Positions 56,559-64,000 of a stretch of 64,000 bases of DNA are shown piece after piece (positions within the stretch are counted from its first letter, which is position 1; each line of letters opens with the position of its first letter). A program made the position numbers and the translations under genes. The stretch is from Bacillus sp. es.036 (GTDB taxonomy: Bacteria > Bacillota > Bacilli > Bacillales > Guptibacillaceae). Under the pieces are notes generated by a model. The model saw only the letters and a program-made list of their open reading frames with translations, was not told where the DNA came from and ran no database searches. The DNA is taken from positions 2,232,001 to 2,296,000 of the forward strand of contig NZ_PDIZ01000001.1 in assembly GCF_002563635.1 (NCBI RefSeq), in the 5' to 3' direction.

Positions 56559-56954
56559 ATGATACTTATCCTATTTCGTCTTGTCATTCTCGTAGCCATG
56601 GTTTTGATTGCTTATTCTGTCATTCGCTTTTTTATGGATCCAAAACGCAAGCTCGAAAAAGCTCACGATCATAAAGAATACTATTTTTTCGATGACTCGT
56701 CCAATGTTCGAAAGAATTTTCTTGTCACTTACAAAGGAGCTCTCTTTGAAGGTGAAAAATACCTTGGAACAACCGAAAAGTCCTTTGATATTATTACGCT
56801 TTCTATAGGCGTAAAAAACGCTTCAGAACTTTATTTACTTGAGAAAGAAGATTTCTATTTTCTAGAGAAGGAAATGGACATCAGGTATCCAAGCGCTAAA
56901 ATTGAATGGAAAAGCCCTGTGAAAGAATTTCTGCGTCACCGTGAAGATTCATAA
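56559..56954 (+). CDS. ysdB: YsdB, membrane protein of the sigma-W regulatory pathway
   Basis: 131 residues with one N-terminal membrane helix (about 4-22), then a cytoplasmic domain with DPKRKLEKAHDHKEYYFFDDSSNVRKNFLVTYKGALFEGEKY. In B. subtilis YsdB affects sigma-W activation, and this protein matches it in length, topology and sequence style. AAATGAGGTGCTGACTA precedes the ATG. It faces the TVP38 gene across a terminator. Confidence 0.83.
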   Translation: MILILFRLVILVAMVLIAYSVIRFFMDPKRKLEKAHDHKEYYFFDDSSNVRKNFLVTYKGALFEGEKYLGTTEKSFDIITLSIGVKNASELYLLEKEDFYFLEKEMDIRYPSAKIEWKSPVKEFLRHREDS

Positions 56955-56955
56955 T

Positions 56956-56990
56956 GTCAAAAGCCCCCTCCTAGTTGGTGGGGGCTTTTA
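56956..56990. terminator. Terminator between ysdB and the TVP38 gene
   Basis: Stem AAAAGCCCCC/GGGGGCTTTT with a 10-base loop and T-rich flanks; serves ysdB. Confidence 0.88.
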
Positions 56991-57015
56991 TCTATCATCC
57001 TATTTTGAAATCGAT

Positions 57016-57588
57016 TTACCTTGCAGGTTGAAAAAAATCCTCCCATTTCATAACCCATTCCTTTCTTTTAAGTAAAAAGAAAAGAATAACAAGGCCTAAC
57101 AGCATTAATAGAATAAGTACCGGGTCAAAACCACTAATCGCTGTTCCAAAGAAGGAATAAAACAGTGCAAGAGGCAAGTTTGATATAAGAGACGAGCGAA
57201 GATAATCTGGAAAATCTTTTGACACCTCAATTAAGCAAAGCGAAATAAAATGAAAATGAACAAAGGGTACCAATCTTAGAATTGCAATCTGCCCAACTGA
57301 CATAGGCATATGCTTTCGCGTCCATCTTTCCTTCATTCGAATGATTTTCTTGAACAAACCCGGTGTTTGTTTCACGACCAGATAAAAAACCGAACTTACA
57401 ACGGTAATTCCAATCACCGAATAGATAGTTCCATATATAGCTCCAAACAATACACCGCCTGCCACACAGACCACACTAACTGGTACAAAAACAAACTGAC
57501 GAATAAAATGAAAAATAATGAAATAGAACGGGGCGTAAATTCCGCTGTTCGACACAACCTCAACAAGCGGCAGGACGAGCTCATTCAT
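57016..57588 (-). CDS. TVP38/TMEM64 family (DedA-like VTT) membrane protein
   Basis: 190 residues with five to six membrane segments. The VTT-domain features are VAGGVLFGAIYGTIYSVIGITVVSSVFYLV (about 42-71), a basic amphipathic loop (KKIIRMKERWTRKH), and a re-entrant ILRLVPFVHFHFISL (about 103-117). Many members are lipid scramblases or flippases, and DedA-like proteins in Firmicutes recycle undecaprenyl phosphate. The transported lipid is unknown here. Its start is followed by a GGGGGGAACA-type ribosome site. Divergent from the cytochrome genes. Confidence 0.82.
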   Translation of the reverse strand: MNELVLPLVEVVSNSGIYAPFYFIIFHFIRQFVFVPVSVVCVAGGVLFGAIYGTIYSVIGITVVSSVFYLVVKQTPGLFKKIIRMKERWTRKHMPMSVGQIAILRLVPFVHFHFISLCLIEVSKDFPDYLRSSLISNLPLALFYSFFGTAISGFDPVLILLMLLGLVILFFLLKRKEWVMKWEDFFQPAR

Positions 57589-57728
57589 GATGTTCCCCCC
57601 TTCCTTTTACCTTTATGACAAGAGACGAGCTGTTATGTCAAAAAGTGAAGCTCAAAGAGAATATTTTCTGGCAATACGTGGACAATAAGGGGAGATTTGA
57701 TGAGAACGGTAATTGGAGGGGATATTAG

Positions 57729-59051
57729 ATGGATGAACTCGTTATTGCTCGTTCATTGTTTGGCATGACAATGGGCGTACATATTATTTACGCTACTCTC
57801 GGAGTAGGGCTACCCTTAATGGTGCTTGTAGCTGAACTCATGTATCAAAAAACAAAAGATAAAGATTATGCACTCATGGCGAACAGGTGGACAAAAGGGT
57901 TTGCCGTATTACTCGGAGTCGCTATTCCAACAGGAACGATTGCAGGCGTGCAGCTTTCTCTGTTATGGCCAGGATTTATGGAGGTTGTAGGACGAGTCAT
58001 TGCCCTACCATTCCAAATTGAAATTTATGCCTTTTTCCTCGAAGCACTCTTTATGTCGATTTATGTTTATGCCGCAGATCGACTTTCTCCGATTATGCGG
58101 ATTGTTAGTGTTACACTCGTTGCCTTTGGCGCAAGTGCTTCAGCGATTTTAATTACGAATGTCCACGCTTTTGAAGGCACACCAGCTGGATTTGAAATAG
58201 TAGATGGGAAATTTGTTAATGTGGATCCGTGGGAAGCATTTTTTAATCCTTCCTTCATCGTTACAGCAGGACATGTCACAGTATCTGCTCTTATGACAGG
58301 TGCTTTTGTCATTGCTTCTATTGCTGCATATAAAATGATTCGTCAACGAGGGAATACGCGTGAATATAAATTTCATCACAAAGCTTTAATGATGGGACTC
58401 GTTATTGGAGGGATTTTTTCAATTTTAACGGCGTTAAATGGGCATGAATCCGCTCAGCAATTGTATCAATACCAGCCTGAAAAGCTGGCAGCTGCAGAGG
58501 GATTGTTTGAAACACAAACATACGCCCCGCTTGCCATAGGTGGCTACACAGATAAAGAGGAACGAGAAGTAAAGTGGGCGATCGAAGTTCCTTGGGCGCT
58601 CAGCTTTCTAGCTGACGATGCTTTTGATACAGAAGTGTTAGGACTTGAGGAATGGCCAGAAGATGAGTGGCCTCCCTTGTTTGTCCATACTCTATTTAAT
58701 GCAATGGTTGGGATAGGCTCTTTATTGATGCTCCTATCCATCGTGGGGTTTACCTGGTACAAAATTCTGAAACGAAAAGAATTCCCACGCTGGCTGATGT
58801 GGGCGTTTATTGCCGCTGGTCCTCTTGCCATCACTGCAATTGAATTCGGATGGATCTTCGCTTGTACCGGAAGACAGCCATGGGTTATTTATCACGTGAT
58901 GAAAACAGAAGAAGCGGTGACAACTTCTGGAAACATTGGACTGCTATTTGTTCTATTTCTCATTGTTTATATCATTCTTATGATTTCAACAGTGCTCGTG
59001 CTGCGTTATTATTTCAACCGTAATCCAATTAGTAAAGAACTTGATCAATAA
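57729..59051 (+). CDS. cydA: Cytochrome bd-type quinol oxidase subunit I (YthA-like)
   Basis: 440 residues with nine membrane helices. It oxidises quinol and reduces oxygen, without proton pumping, and carries the haems. The sequence opens IARSLFGMTMGVHIIYATLGVGLPLMVLVAE (haem ligand H18), has TGTIAGVQLSLLWPGF, and ends with the diagnostic GRQPWVIYHVMKTEEAVT (about 386-403). The Q-loop is short, as in the CIO/YthA type of Bacillus oxidases rather than the E. coli CydA type. GGAGGGG precedes the start. Paired with subunit II 42 nt downstream. Confidence 0.92.
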   Translation: MDELVIARSLFGMTMGVHIIYATLGVGLPLMVLVAELMYQKTKDKDYALMANRWTKGFAVLLGVAIPTGTIAGVQLSLLWPGFMEVVGRVIALPFQIEIYAFFLEALFMSIYVYAADRLSPIMRIVSVTLVAFGASASAILITNVHAFEGTPAGFEIVDGKFVNVDPWEAFFNPSFIVTAGHVTVSALMTGAFVIASIAAYKMIRQRGNTREYKFHHKALMMGLVIGGIFSILTALNGHESAQQLYQYQPEKLAAAEGLFETQTYAPLAIGGYTDKEEREVKWAIEVPWALSFLADDAFDTEVLGLEEWPEDEWPPLFVHTLFNAMVGIGSLLMLLSIVGFTWYKILKRKEFPRWLMWAFIAAGPLAITAIEFGWIFACTGRQPWVIYHVMKTEEAVTTSGNIGLLFVLFLIVYIILMISTVLVLRYYFNRNPISKELDQ

Positions 59052-59093
59052 TCCAATGAATCGTACGTCTATTAAAAATAAGAGGTGAACAAC

Positions 59094-60125
59094 ATGTCAG
59101 AAGCATTCTACGCCATCACATTAATTTGGGGACTTGTTTTCATTTATGCGGTTATGGCGACAATCGATTTCGGTGCTGGATTTTGGTCGATGATTTATTT
59201 AAATCGAAATAACACGAAAGCAACGAACATAGCAAACCGCTACCTTTCTCCTTCCTGGGAAGTAACGAATGTTTTCATTGTAGCTATCGTTGTAGCGCTC
59301 TTTAGTTTCTTTCCTGGAGCGACATTTACTTTAGGGACAGTGCTACTTATTCCTGGCAGTTTGATTATTTTATTACTTGCGCTACGCAGTGCCTTTCTCG
59401 TATTTTCCCATTCAGCATCGGAGAATTACAAACGGATCTTAACACTCATTTCGGGAATTACTGGTTTCCTAATTCCAGCCCTTCTGATTTGTGTGTTACC
59501 GATTACGCACGGTGGGTTTATCAAAACGACAAACGGAGTAGAACGCTTGTTATTGAGTGAATTGTTTACAAGTCCAAGTGTCTACGCGTTTATGGCTTTT
59601 GCTATCTCAAGCACACTTTTTCTGTCATCACTTTTACTCTCTGATTATTCAAACGTATCAGCAGATCAAGAAGCTTATCAAACGTATAGAAGAGATGCCA
59701 TACTCGTTGGGCCAATCTCACTTGCGATGGCAGGTTTGCTCGTTCTCACCATTCGAACAGAAGCACCATGGCTTTATGAAAGGCTTATGGACTATGTGCC
59801 ATGGCTGATTGGTTCAATGATCACTTTTGCGATCGGGTATCTCGCTCTCTTTATTCCAAGAAAAACTGGAGTCGGCATACCAAGACTTGCTATGATTAGT
59901 ATTGTCATTCAGTATTTACTCGCGAGCTATGCTTATGGATCAGCGCATCTGCCTTACATCGTTTATCCAAATGTTACGATTGAAACAGGCTTTACAGATC
60001 CCGCTACCTTTCGCGCACTAATTGTCACGTATATTGTCGCTTTCTTTATCTTAACACCAGGATTTATTTATTTCTGGCGCCTCTTCTTAAAAGATAAACG
60101 GTACCTTAAACAAAATGAATCTTAA
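59094..60125 (+). CDS. cydB: Cytochrome bd-type quinol oxidase subunit II (YthB-like)
   Basis: 343 residues (start 59094, AGAGGTG 6 nt upstream; a GTG 3 codons earlier overlaps that site). Eight or nine membrane segments, opening EAFYAITLIWGLVFIYAVMATIDFGAGFWSM, the quinol oxidase subunit II pattern. Directly follows subunit I and shares its transcript. No CydC/CydD or CydX-like gene is adjacent, although the oxidase requires a small subunit in some bacteria. Confidence 0.9.
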   Translation: MSEAFYAITLIWGLVFIYAVMATIDFGAGFWSMIYLNRNNTKATNIANRYLSPSWEVTNVFIVAIVVALFSFFPGATFTLGTVLLIPGSLIILLLALRSAFLVFSHSASENYKRILTLISGITGFLIPALLICVLPITHGGFIKTTNGVERLLLSELFTSPSVYAFMAFAISSTLFLSSLLLSDYSNVSADQEAYQTYRRDAILVGPISLAMAGLLVLTIRTEAPWLYERLMDYVPWLIGSMITFAIGYLALFIPRKTGVGIPRLAMISIVIQYLLASYAYGSAHLPYIVYPNVTIETGFTDPATFRALIVTYIVAFFILTPGFIYFWRLFLKDKRYLKQNES

Positions 60126-60126
60126 A

Positions 60127-60160
60127 CGCAAAAAAAAACGCAGCATATGCTGCGTTTTAT
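60127..60160. terminator. Bidirectional terminator after cydB
   Basis: Stem AAAACGCAGCAT/ATGCTGCGTTTT with essentially no loop and T-rich flanks, between convergent genes. Confidence 0.92.
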
Positions 60161-60164
60161 CATT

Positions 60165-60443
60165 TTACTTATTCAAGTAAATAGAACCGCTTATCAAAAG
60201 GATATGTACAATGATAACTGCAGGAATACCGTAAATAAATTGAGAATGCTTCGTTTTATGTCTAAATCGTTTCATACCAAGATACCCTCCGATACTCCCT
60301 CCAATTACAATAAAAAGCCACAACGTCTTCTCTGAAATCCTTCGCGCACTCTTTTTCGCTCTTCGTTTGTCTACTCCCATTATAATAAAACTTCCACTAT
60401 TAATAAGAACCAAATAAATAAAAAATATAATAAGACCGTTCAC
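60165..60443 (-). CDS. ysdA: YsdA, DUF1294 membrane protein
   Basis: 92 residues with two or three predicted membrane helices (about 5-23, 42-60 and 74-92) and a basic middle loop with DKRRAKKSARRISEKTLW (about 26-43). The family is DUF1294. It lies just downstream of rplT as in B. subtilis. The function is unknown. Confidence 0.88.
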   Translation of the reverse strand: MNGLIIFFIYLVLINSGSFIIMGVDKRRAKKSARRISEKTLWLFIVIGGSIGGYLGMKRFRHKTKHSQFIYGIPAVIIVHILLISGSIYLNK

Positions 60444-60474
60444 TTTTCATTTCCTCCTTACTTAAAGCTTTCTA

Positions 60475-60512
60475 CAAAAAAACCATCCTCAACGTGTGAG
60501 AATGGTTTTTGA
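60475..60512 (-). terminator. Rho-independent terminator after rplT
   Basis: Stem AAAACCATTCTCA/TGAGGATGGTTTT with one G-T pair and a run of seven T on the minus strand. Confidence 0.88.
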
Positions 60513-60516
60513 GAAC

Positions 60517-60873
60517 TTATTTCAAGTTTTCTTTTGCTTTTGATGCTAGTTCAGCGAACGCTTTTTCGTCGTTAACTGCTAGCTCAGCAAGCATTTTACG
60601 GTTGATGTCGATACCAGCTGTTTTAAGACCAAACATCAAACGGCTGTAAGAAAGTCCGTTCAAACGAGCTGCCGCGTTGATACGAGTGATCCAAAGCTTA
60701 CGGAAGTCGCGTTTTTTCTGACGACGGTCACGGTAAGCGTACATGTTTGATTTCATAACTTGCTGATTAGCAACTTTGAAAAGCAAAGACTTCGATCCGT
60801 AATATCCTTTTGCGAGTTTTAACGTTCTTTTACGTCTGCGACGTGTTACGTAGCCACCTTTTACTCTTGGCAT
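60517..60873 (-). CDS. rplT: 50S ribosomal protein L20
   Basis: 118 residues, very basic, with the family sequence [35 protein letters not shown] and [32 protein letters not shown]. Assembles early into the large subunit, and in Bacillus also binds the leader of its own operon to shut it down. Third gene of infC-rpmI-rplT. Confidence 0.99.
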   Translation of the reverse strand: MPRVKGGYVTRRRRKRTLKLAKGYYGSKSLLFKVANQQVMKSNMYAYRDRRQKKRDFRKLWITRINAAARLNGLSYSRLMFGLKTAGIDINRKMLAELAVNDEKAFAELASKAKENLK

Positions 60874-60918
60874 ACTAAACCCCTCCTAATTTCTGTGTCT
60901 AAATAATATGAAAACCGA

Positions 60919-61119
60919 TTACTTCTTGTTGTAGATTAAAGTCTTAATGCGCTTGAAGTCACCTGCGGAAACAAGAGAAGCTTTACGAAGCTTACGCTTC
61001 TGCTTTTGAGACTTGTTACCGAACATATGGCTAGTGTAAGCACGGCTGCGCTTAAGTTTACCTGATCCAGTTTTCTTAAACCGTTTTGAAGCTCCACGGT
61101 GAGATTTCATTTTTGGCAT
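60919..61119 (-). CDS. rpmI: 50S ribosomal protein L35
   Basis: 66 residues: [48 protein letters not shown], the standard L35 pattern. It lies 22 nt after infC and 45 nt before rplT. Confidence 0.99.
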   Translation of the reverse strand: MPKMKSHRGASKRFKKTGSGKLKRSRAYTSHMFGNKSQKQKRKLRKASLVSAGDFKRIKTLIYNKK

Positions 61120-61141
61120 GAGTGAGTTCCTCCTTCAAGAA

Positions 61142-61660
61142 TTACTTTTCTGCGATAGGTGCCAAGATTAGGAACATGCTGCGTCCTTCCATTTTTGGTT
61201 TGGACTCAACAGTTGCAATATCTTTGCAATCTTCTGCTAGGTGCTCAAGCACCTTTTTACCGATATCAGAGTGTGTAATCATACGTCCGCGGAAACGGAT
61301 CGATGCTTTCACTTTGTCGCCTTTTTCAAGAAACTTACGTGCATTACGAAGCTTCGTATTGAAGTCGTGTTCTTCAATATTCGGGCTCAAGCGAACTTCT
61401 TTAACGGTAACGATCTTTTGATTCTTACGCGCTTCTTTCTCTTTCTTCTGCTGCTCATAGCGGAACTTTCCGTAGTCCATAATGCGACAAACAGGAGGTT
61501 TCGCGTTTGGAGCAACCATCACAAGATCAAGATTTGCATTACGAGCCATATCTAATGCCTCAGTTTTGGATTTCACACCAATTTGGTTTCCGTCTGCACC
61601 AACTAGACGTACTTCCCGAGCACGAATGCCCTCATTGACGTTCATATCTCTACTAATAAT
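61142..61660 (-). CDS. infC: Translation initiation factor IF-3 with an AUU start
   Basis: Prevents premature subunit joining and checks start codons. ATG at 61643-61645 gives 167 residues, but no ribosome site is near it. Five codons upstream, ATT at 61658-61660 has GGAGG (61667-61671) at 6 nt spacing, giving 172 residues; the second ATT at 61655-61657 (9 nt) is also possible. An AUU start is the known autoregulatory feature of infC. The N-domain has [21 protein letters not shown] and the C-domain [44 protein letters not shown]. Confidence 0.9.
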   Translation of the reverse strand: MISRDMNVNEGIRAREVRLVGADGNQIGVKSKTEALDMARNANLDLVMVAPNAKPPVCRIMDYGKFRYEQQKKEKEARKNQKIVTVKEVRLSPNIEEHDFNTKLRNARKFLEKGDKVKASIRFRGRMITHSDIGKKVLEHLAEDCKDIATVESKPKMEGRSMFLILAPIAEK

Positions 61661-61737
61661 CAGCCACCTCCATGGTTATTGTTCGATGATGATCATCTCA
61701 CATGATGTCATTAAATGGTTTATATCCGGTTCAAAGC

Positions 61738-61868
61738 ATAAAAAAAGCGTCGGCGCATACGACACCCACACATTACACAATTATAAAAACAGTGTACCTG
61801 CAAACTACCAATTACGGCGTCAATCAGGTGAGAAGCGGGCGCTTCTGCTTGCTTTGTTTCCGATATTT
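61738..61868 (-). promoter_or_regulatory. L20 leader of infC-rpmI-rplT
   Basis: The minus strand shows the AAGCAGAAGCGCCCGCTTC hairpin, CACCTGATTGACGCC, the L20-binding element and a terminator stem TCGTATGCGCCGACGC with a run of seven T at 61740-61766. L20 binding favours termination. The 373-nt gap downstream to thrS also holds the operon promoter and the thrS terminator. Confidence 0.88.
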
Positions 61869-61881
61869 AATTACCTAAGAC

Positions 61882-61911
61882 AGTATACCATGCTGACCAA
61901 ATTTATGTCAA
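61882..61911 (-). promoter_or_regulatory. Sigma-A promoter of infC-rpmI-rplT
   Basis: TTGACA (61906-61911), 18-nt spacer and TATACT (61882-61887) on the minus strand, just upstream of the L20 leader. Confidence 0.82.
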
Positions 61912-62002
61912 GGTGATAAGATTCGTTCGAAGTGCACTTGATTATCATAACGAATCTTTCCCTTTGTGACAAGTGTTTTTTGTGAATTTGTTTCATCTTA
62001 AA

Positions 62003-62034
62003 TAAAAAAGCCGGCATCTACGCCGACTTTTCGT
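62003..62034 (-). terminator. Rho-independent terminator after thrS
   Basis: Stem AAAGTCGGC/GCCGGCTTT with one G-T pair and a six-base loop, T-run on the minus strand, overlapping the thrS stop codon region. Confidence 0.82.
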
Positions 62035-63971
62035 TACTTCTTGTCTTTAATTTCTTCTTCAATTCTAGCAGTAAATTCGTTTAGAGAAACAGTCTCTGAA
62101 TTCTGCTGGCTGTAGCGACGAACATTAACCGCTTCACCTTCAACCTCTTTATCCCCTACTACGAGCATATAAGGGATTTTCTGCATTTGTGCTTCACGAA
62201 TTTTGTACCCAATCTTTTCGTTGCGCTCGTCTACTTCAACTCGAATTCCAGCGCGTTGAAGTTTTTTCTGAACACTCTTCGCATATTCCAGGTGTACTTC
62301 CGAAACAGGAATAATTTCTGCCTGAATTGGAGCAAGCCATGTTGGAAACGCCCCTTTATATTCTTCAATCAAGAATGCCACAAAGCGTTCCATTGTAGAA
62401 ACGACACCTCGGTGAATGACGACTGGACGATGATGGTTACCATCTTCACCGATGTAAGAAAGATCAAATCGCTCTGGAAGTAGGAAGTCAAGTTGAACAG
62501 TCGAAAGAGTTTCCTCTTTACCTAGAGCTGTTTTCACCTGAACATCCAATTTCGGACCATAAAATGCCGCTTCGCCTTCTGCTTCTACATATTCGACGTT
62601 AAGGTCATCCATGGCTTCTTTTAGCATTTTTTGTGCTTTTTCCCACATTTCGTCATTGTCGATATACTTTTTCTTATCTGCTGGGTCACGATAAGAAAGA
62701 CGGAATGAGTAGTCACTAATATTGAAGTCTTTATAAACTTCCTGAATCAGCTCGACAACTTCAATAAATTCTTGCTTAATCTGATCCGGACGACAGAAAA
62801 TGTGAGCATCATTTAGGGTCATTGAACGTACGCGCTGAAGTCCTGCTAGCGCACCAGACATTTCATAGCGGTGCATTGTTCCTAGCTCAGCCACACGGTA
62901 CGGAAGACTGCGGTAGCTTTTCAGATCATTTTTGTAAATCATCATATGGTGCGGACAGTTCATCGGACGAAGAACCAATTCTTCTGTTTCATCCATTTTC
63001 ATTGGCGGATACATATCGTCTTGATAGTGATCCCAATGACCACTTGTTTTATAAAGCTCTACGTTCGCGAGGTGAGGCGTATAAACATGGTTGTAACCAA
63101 GACGTTCCTCGAGGTCAACAATGTATCGTTCAATCGTACGGCGAATCGTCGCTCCTCTTGGCAACCAGATTGGAAGCCCTTGTCCAACTTCTTGAGAAAT
63201 CGTAAATAGCTTTAGCTCTTTACCAAGTTTACGGTGATCTCGCTCTTTCGCTTCTTCTAAAAGGTGAAGGTACTCTTCTACCTGGGATTGCTTCGGAAAT
63301 GCTGTACCATAAATGCGTTGTAGCATTTGATTTTCGCTATCTCCACGCCAGTAAGCACCTGCAATCGATAGTAGTTTAAAGGCTTTGATCTTACTAGTTG
63401 AAGGAACATGTGGTCCACGGCAAAGATCGAAGAATTCGCCTTGTTCATAAATTGTCACTTGTTCATCGTCAGGTATCGCTTCAAGCAATTCTAACTTAAG
63501 ATCATCGCCAATTTCCTTAAACATTTTCTCTGCTTCAGCACGACTGACAACAATGCGCTTCACTTCAAGATTTTCATTAATAATTTTCTTCATTTCTTTT
63601 TCGATCTTCGGAAGATCTTCAGGTGTAATTGATACAGGGCAATCAATATCGTAGTAGAATCCACTATCAATGACTGGGCCAACGCCAAGTTTCACATCAC
63701 TATAGAGACGTTTAATCGCCTGAGCCATTAAATGAGCCGTACTATGGCGAAGAACTTCAAGTCCGTCTTCACTTTCTGGTGTTACGATTTCAATCGATGC
63801 ATCTTCTTCAATTTCCCGACGCAAATCGAAAAGAACGCCATTCACCTTTCCTGCAAGAGCTTTTTTCTTTAAGCCCGGACTAATTGAGCTTGCAATCTCT
63901 TCAGTTGTTGTTCCTTTATTAAATTCTTTCACAGAACCATCTGGGAACGTAATCTTTACCATTTCAGCCAT
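62034..63971 (-). CDS. thrS: Threonine-tRNA ligase
   Basis: Charges tRNA-Thr and edits mischarged serine. 645 residues: N-terminal TGS domain (about 1-64), editing domain with [15 protein letters not shown] (about 76-90) and the zinc/catalytic region [28 protein letters not shown] (about 186-213), then the class II core with [12 protein letters not shown] (about 337-348), the zinc Cys and His ligands, [20 protein letters not shown], and a C-terminal anticodon domain. AAGGAG precedes the start. Its own T-box, if present, lies beyond the right edge of the window. Confidence 0.98.
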   Translation of the reverse strand: MAEMVKITFPDGSVKEFNKGTTTEEIASSISPGLKKKALAGKVNGVLFDLRREIEEDASIEIVTPESEDGLEVLRHSTAHLMAQAIKRLYSDVKLGVGPVIDSGFYYDIDCPVSITPEDLPKIEKEMKKIINENLEVKRIVVSRAEAEKMFKEIGDDLKLELLEAIPDDEQVTIYEQGEFFDLCRGPHVPSTSKIKAFKLLSIAGAYWRGDSENQMLQRIYGTAFPKQSQVEEYLHLLEEAKERDHRKLGKELKLFTISQEVGQGLPIWLPRGATIRRTIERYIVDLEERLGYNHVYTPHLANVELYKTSGHWDHYQDDMYPPMKMDETEELVLRPMNCPHHMMIYKNDLKSYRSLPYRVAELGTMHRYEMSGALAGLQRVRSMTLNDAHIFCRPDQIKQEFIEVVELIQEVYKDFNISDYSFRLSYRDPADKKKYIDNDEMWEKAQKMLKEAMDDLNVEYVEAEGEAAFYGPKLDVQVKTALGKEETLSTVQLDFLLPERFDLSYIGEDGNHHRPVVIHRGVVSTMERFVAFLIEEYKGAFPTWLAPIQAEIIPVSEVHLEYAKSVQKKLQRAGIRVEVDERNEKIGYKIREAQMQKIPYMLVVGDKEVEGEAVNVRRYSQQNSETVSLNEFTARIEEEIKDKK

Positions 63972-64000
63972 GCTTCTTCACTCCTTTTTGCATATAAAAA

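Noticed and set aside
61482-61916. Plus-strand ORF of 144 codons opposite infC and its leader
   Set aside because: It covers the L20 leader and infC on the other strand; no family match and no ribosome site.

Overview
The window is ordinary chromosome from a low-GC, endospore-forming Gram-positive bacterium of the family Bacillaceae. Spore and germination genes (gerM, gerE, sspI), Bacillus-type RNA leaders (T-box, L-box, purine riboswitch, L20 leader, GlcT target), AGGAGG ribosome binding sites and gene order all support this. The backbone follows the Bacillus subtilis segment lonA-lonB-clpX-tig-ysoA, ysnB-ysnA-rph-gerM-racE-ysmB, gerE-sdhBAC-yslB-lysC-uvrC, trxA-etfAB-fadB-fadR-lcfA, yshE-mutS2-polX-cvpA-zapA-rnhC, pheTS-ysgA-sspI, ysdC, rplT-rpmI-infC and thrS. 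Species cannot be fixed from the sequence alone. I see no rRNA, prophage, transposase or CRISPR array.

Layout: 1-6.6 kb, protein quality control (Lon proteases, ClpX, trigger factor). 6.8-11.6 kb, one tRNA-Arg, nucleotide and RNA housekeeping, GerM, glutamate racemase, a MarR regulator. 11.7-16.9 kb, the glucose phosphotransferase set ptsI-ptsH-ptsG with its antiterminator GlcT and RNA target, inserted between ysmB and gerE. 17-25 kb, gerE, succinate dehydrogenase, yslB, aspartokinase under a lysine riboswitch, and uvrC. 25.2-34.1 kb is the accessory block: a polytopic membrane protein, an FTR1-type iron permease with a membrane-anchored partner behind a near-perfect Fur box, a tight four-gene operon for envelope glycan or glycolipid work (sugar-nucleotide epimerase, LPG-synthase-like membrane protein, alkaline-phosphatase-superfamily membrane enzyme, GT2 glycosyltransferase), and a lipoprotein whose consensus promoter carries a Fur-like site in its spacer.

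34.1-40.7 kb holds trxA and the FadR-controlled fatty-acid degradation operon. 40.2-46 kb holds a small membrane peptide, yshE, mutS2, polX, three REP-like repeats, cvpA and zapA. 46-50 kb holds rnhC, a nucleoside hydrolase and a nucleoside transporter behind a guanine-type purine riboswitch. 50-57.6 kb holds pheST under a Phe T-box, ysgA, sspI, an M42 peptidase, a dimeric dUTPase, ysdB and a TVP38 protein. 57.7-60.1 kb encodes a cytochrome bd-type oxidase. 60.2-64 kb holds ysdA, the L20-autoregulated infC-rpmI-rplT operon (infC starting at AUU) and thrS.

The parts least explained by known Bacillus biology are the Fur-linked accessory block, the tandem REP elements inside the cvpA-polX interval, a second hairpin downstream of the lysine riboswitch terminator, and an unannotated 27-residue membrane peptide coupled to yshE. 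I found no convincing evidence of a wholly new system. The accessory block is the best candidate.
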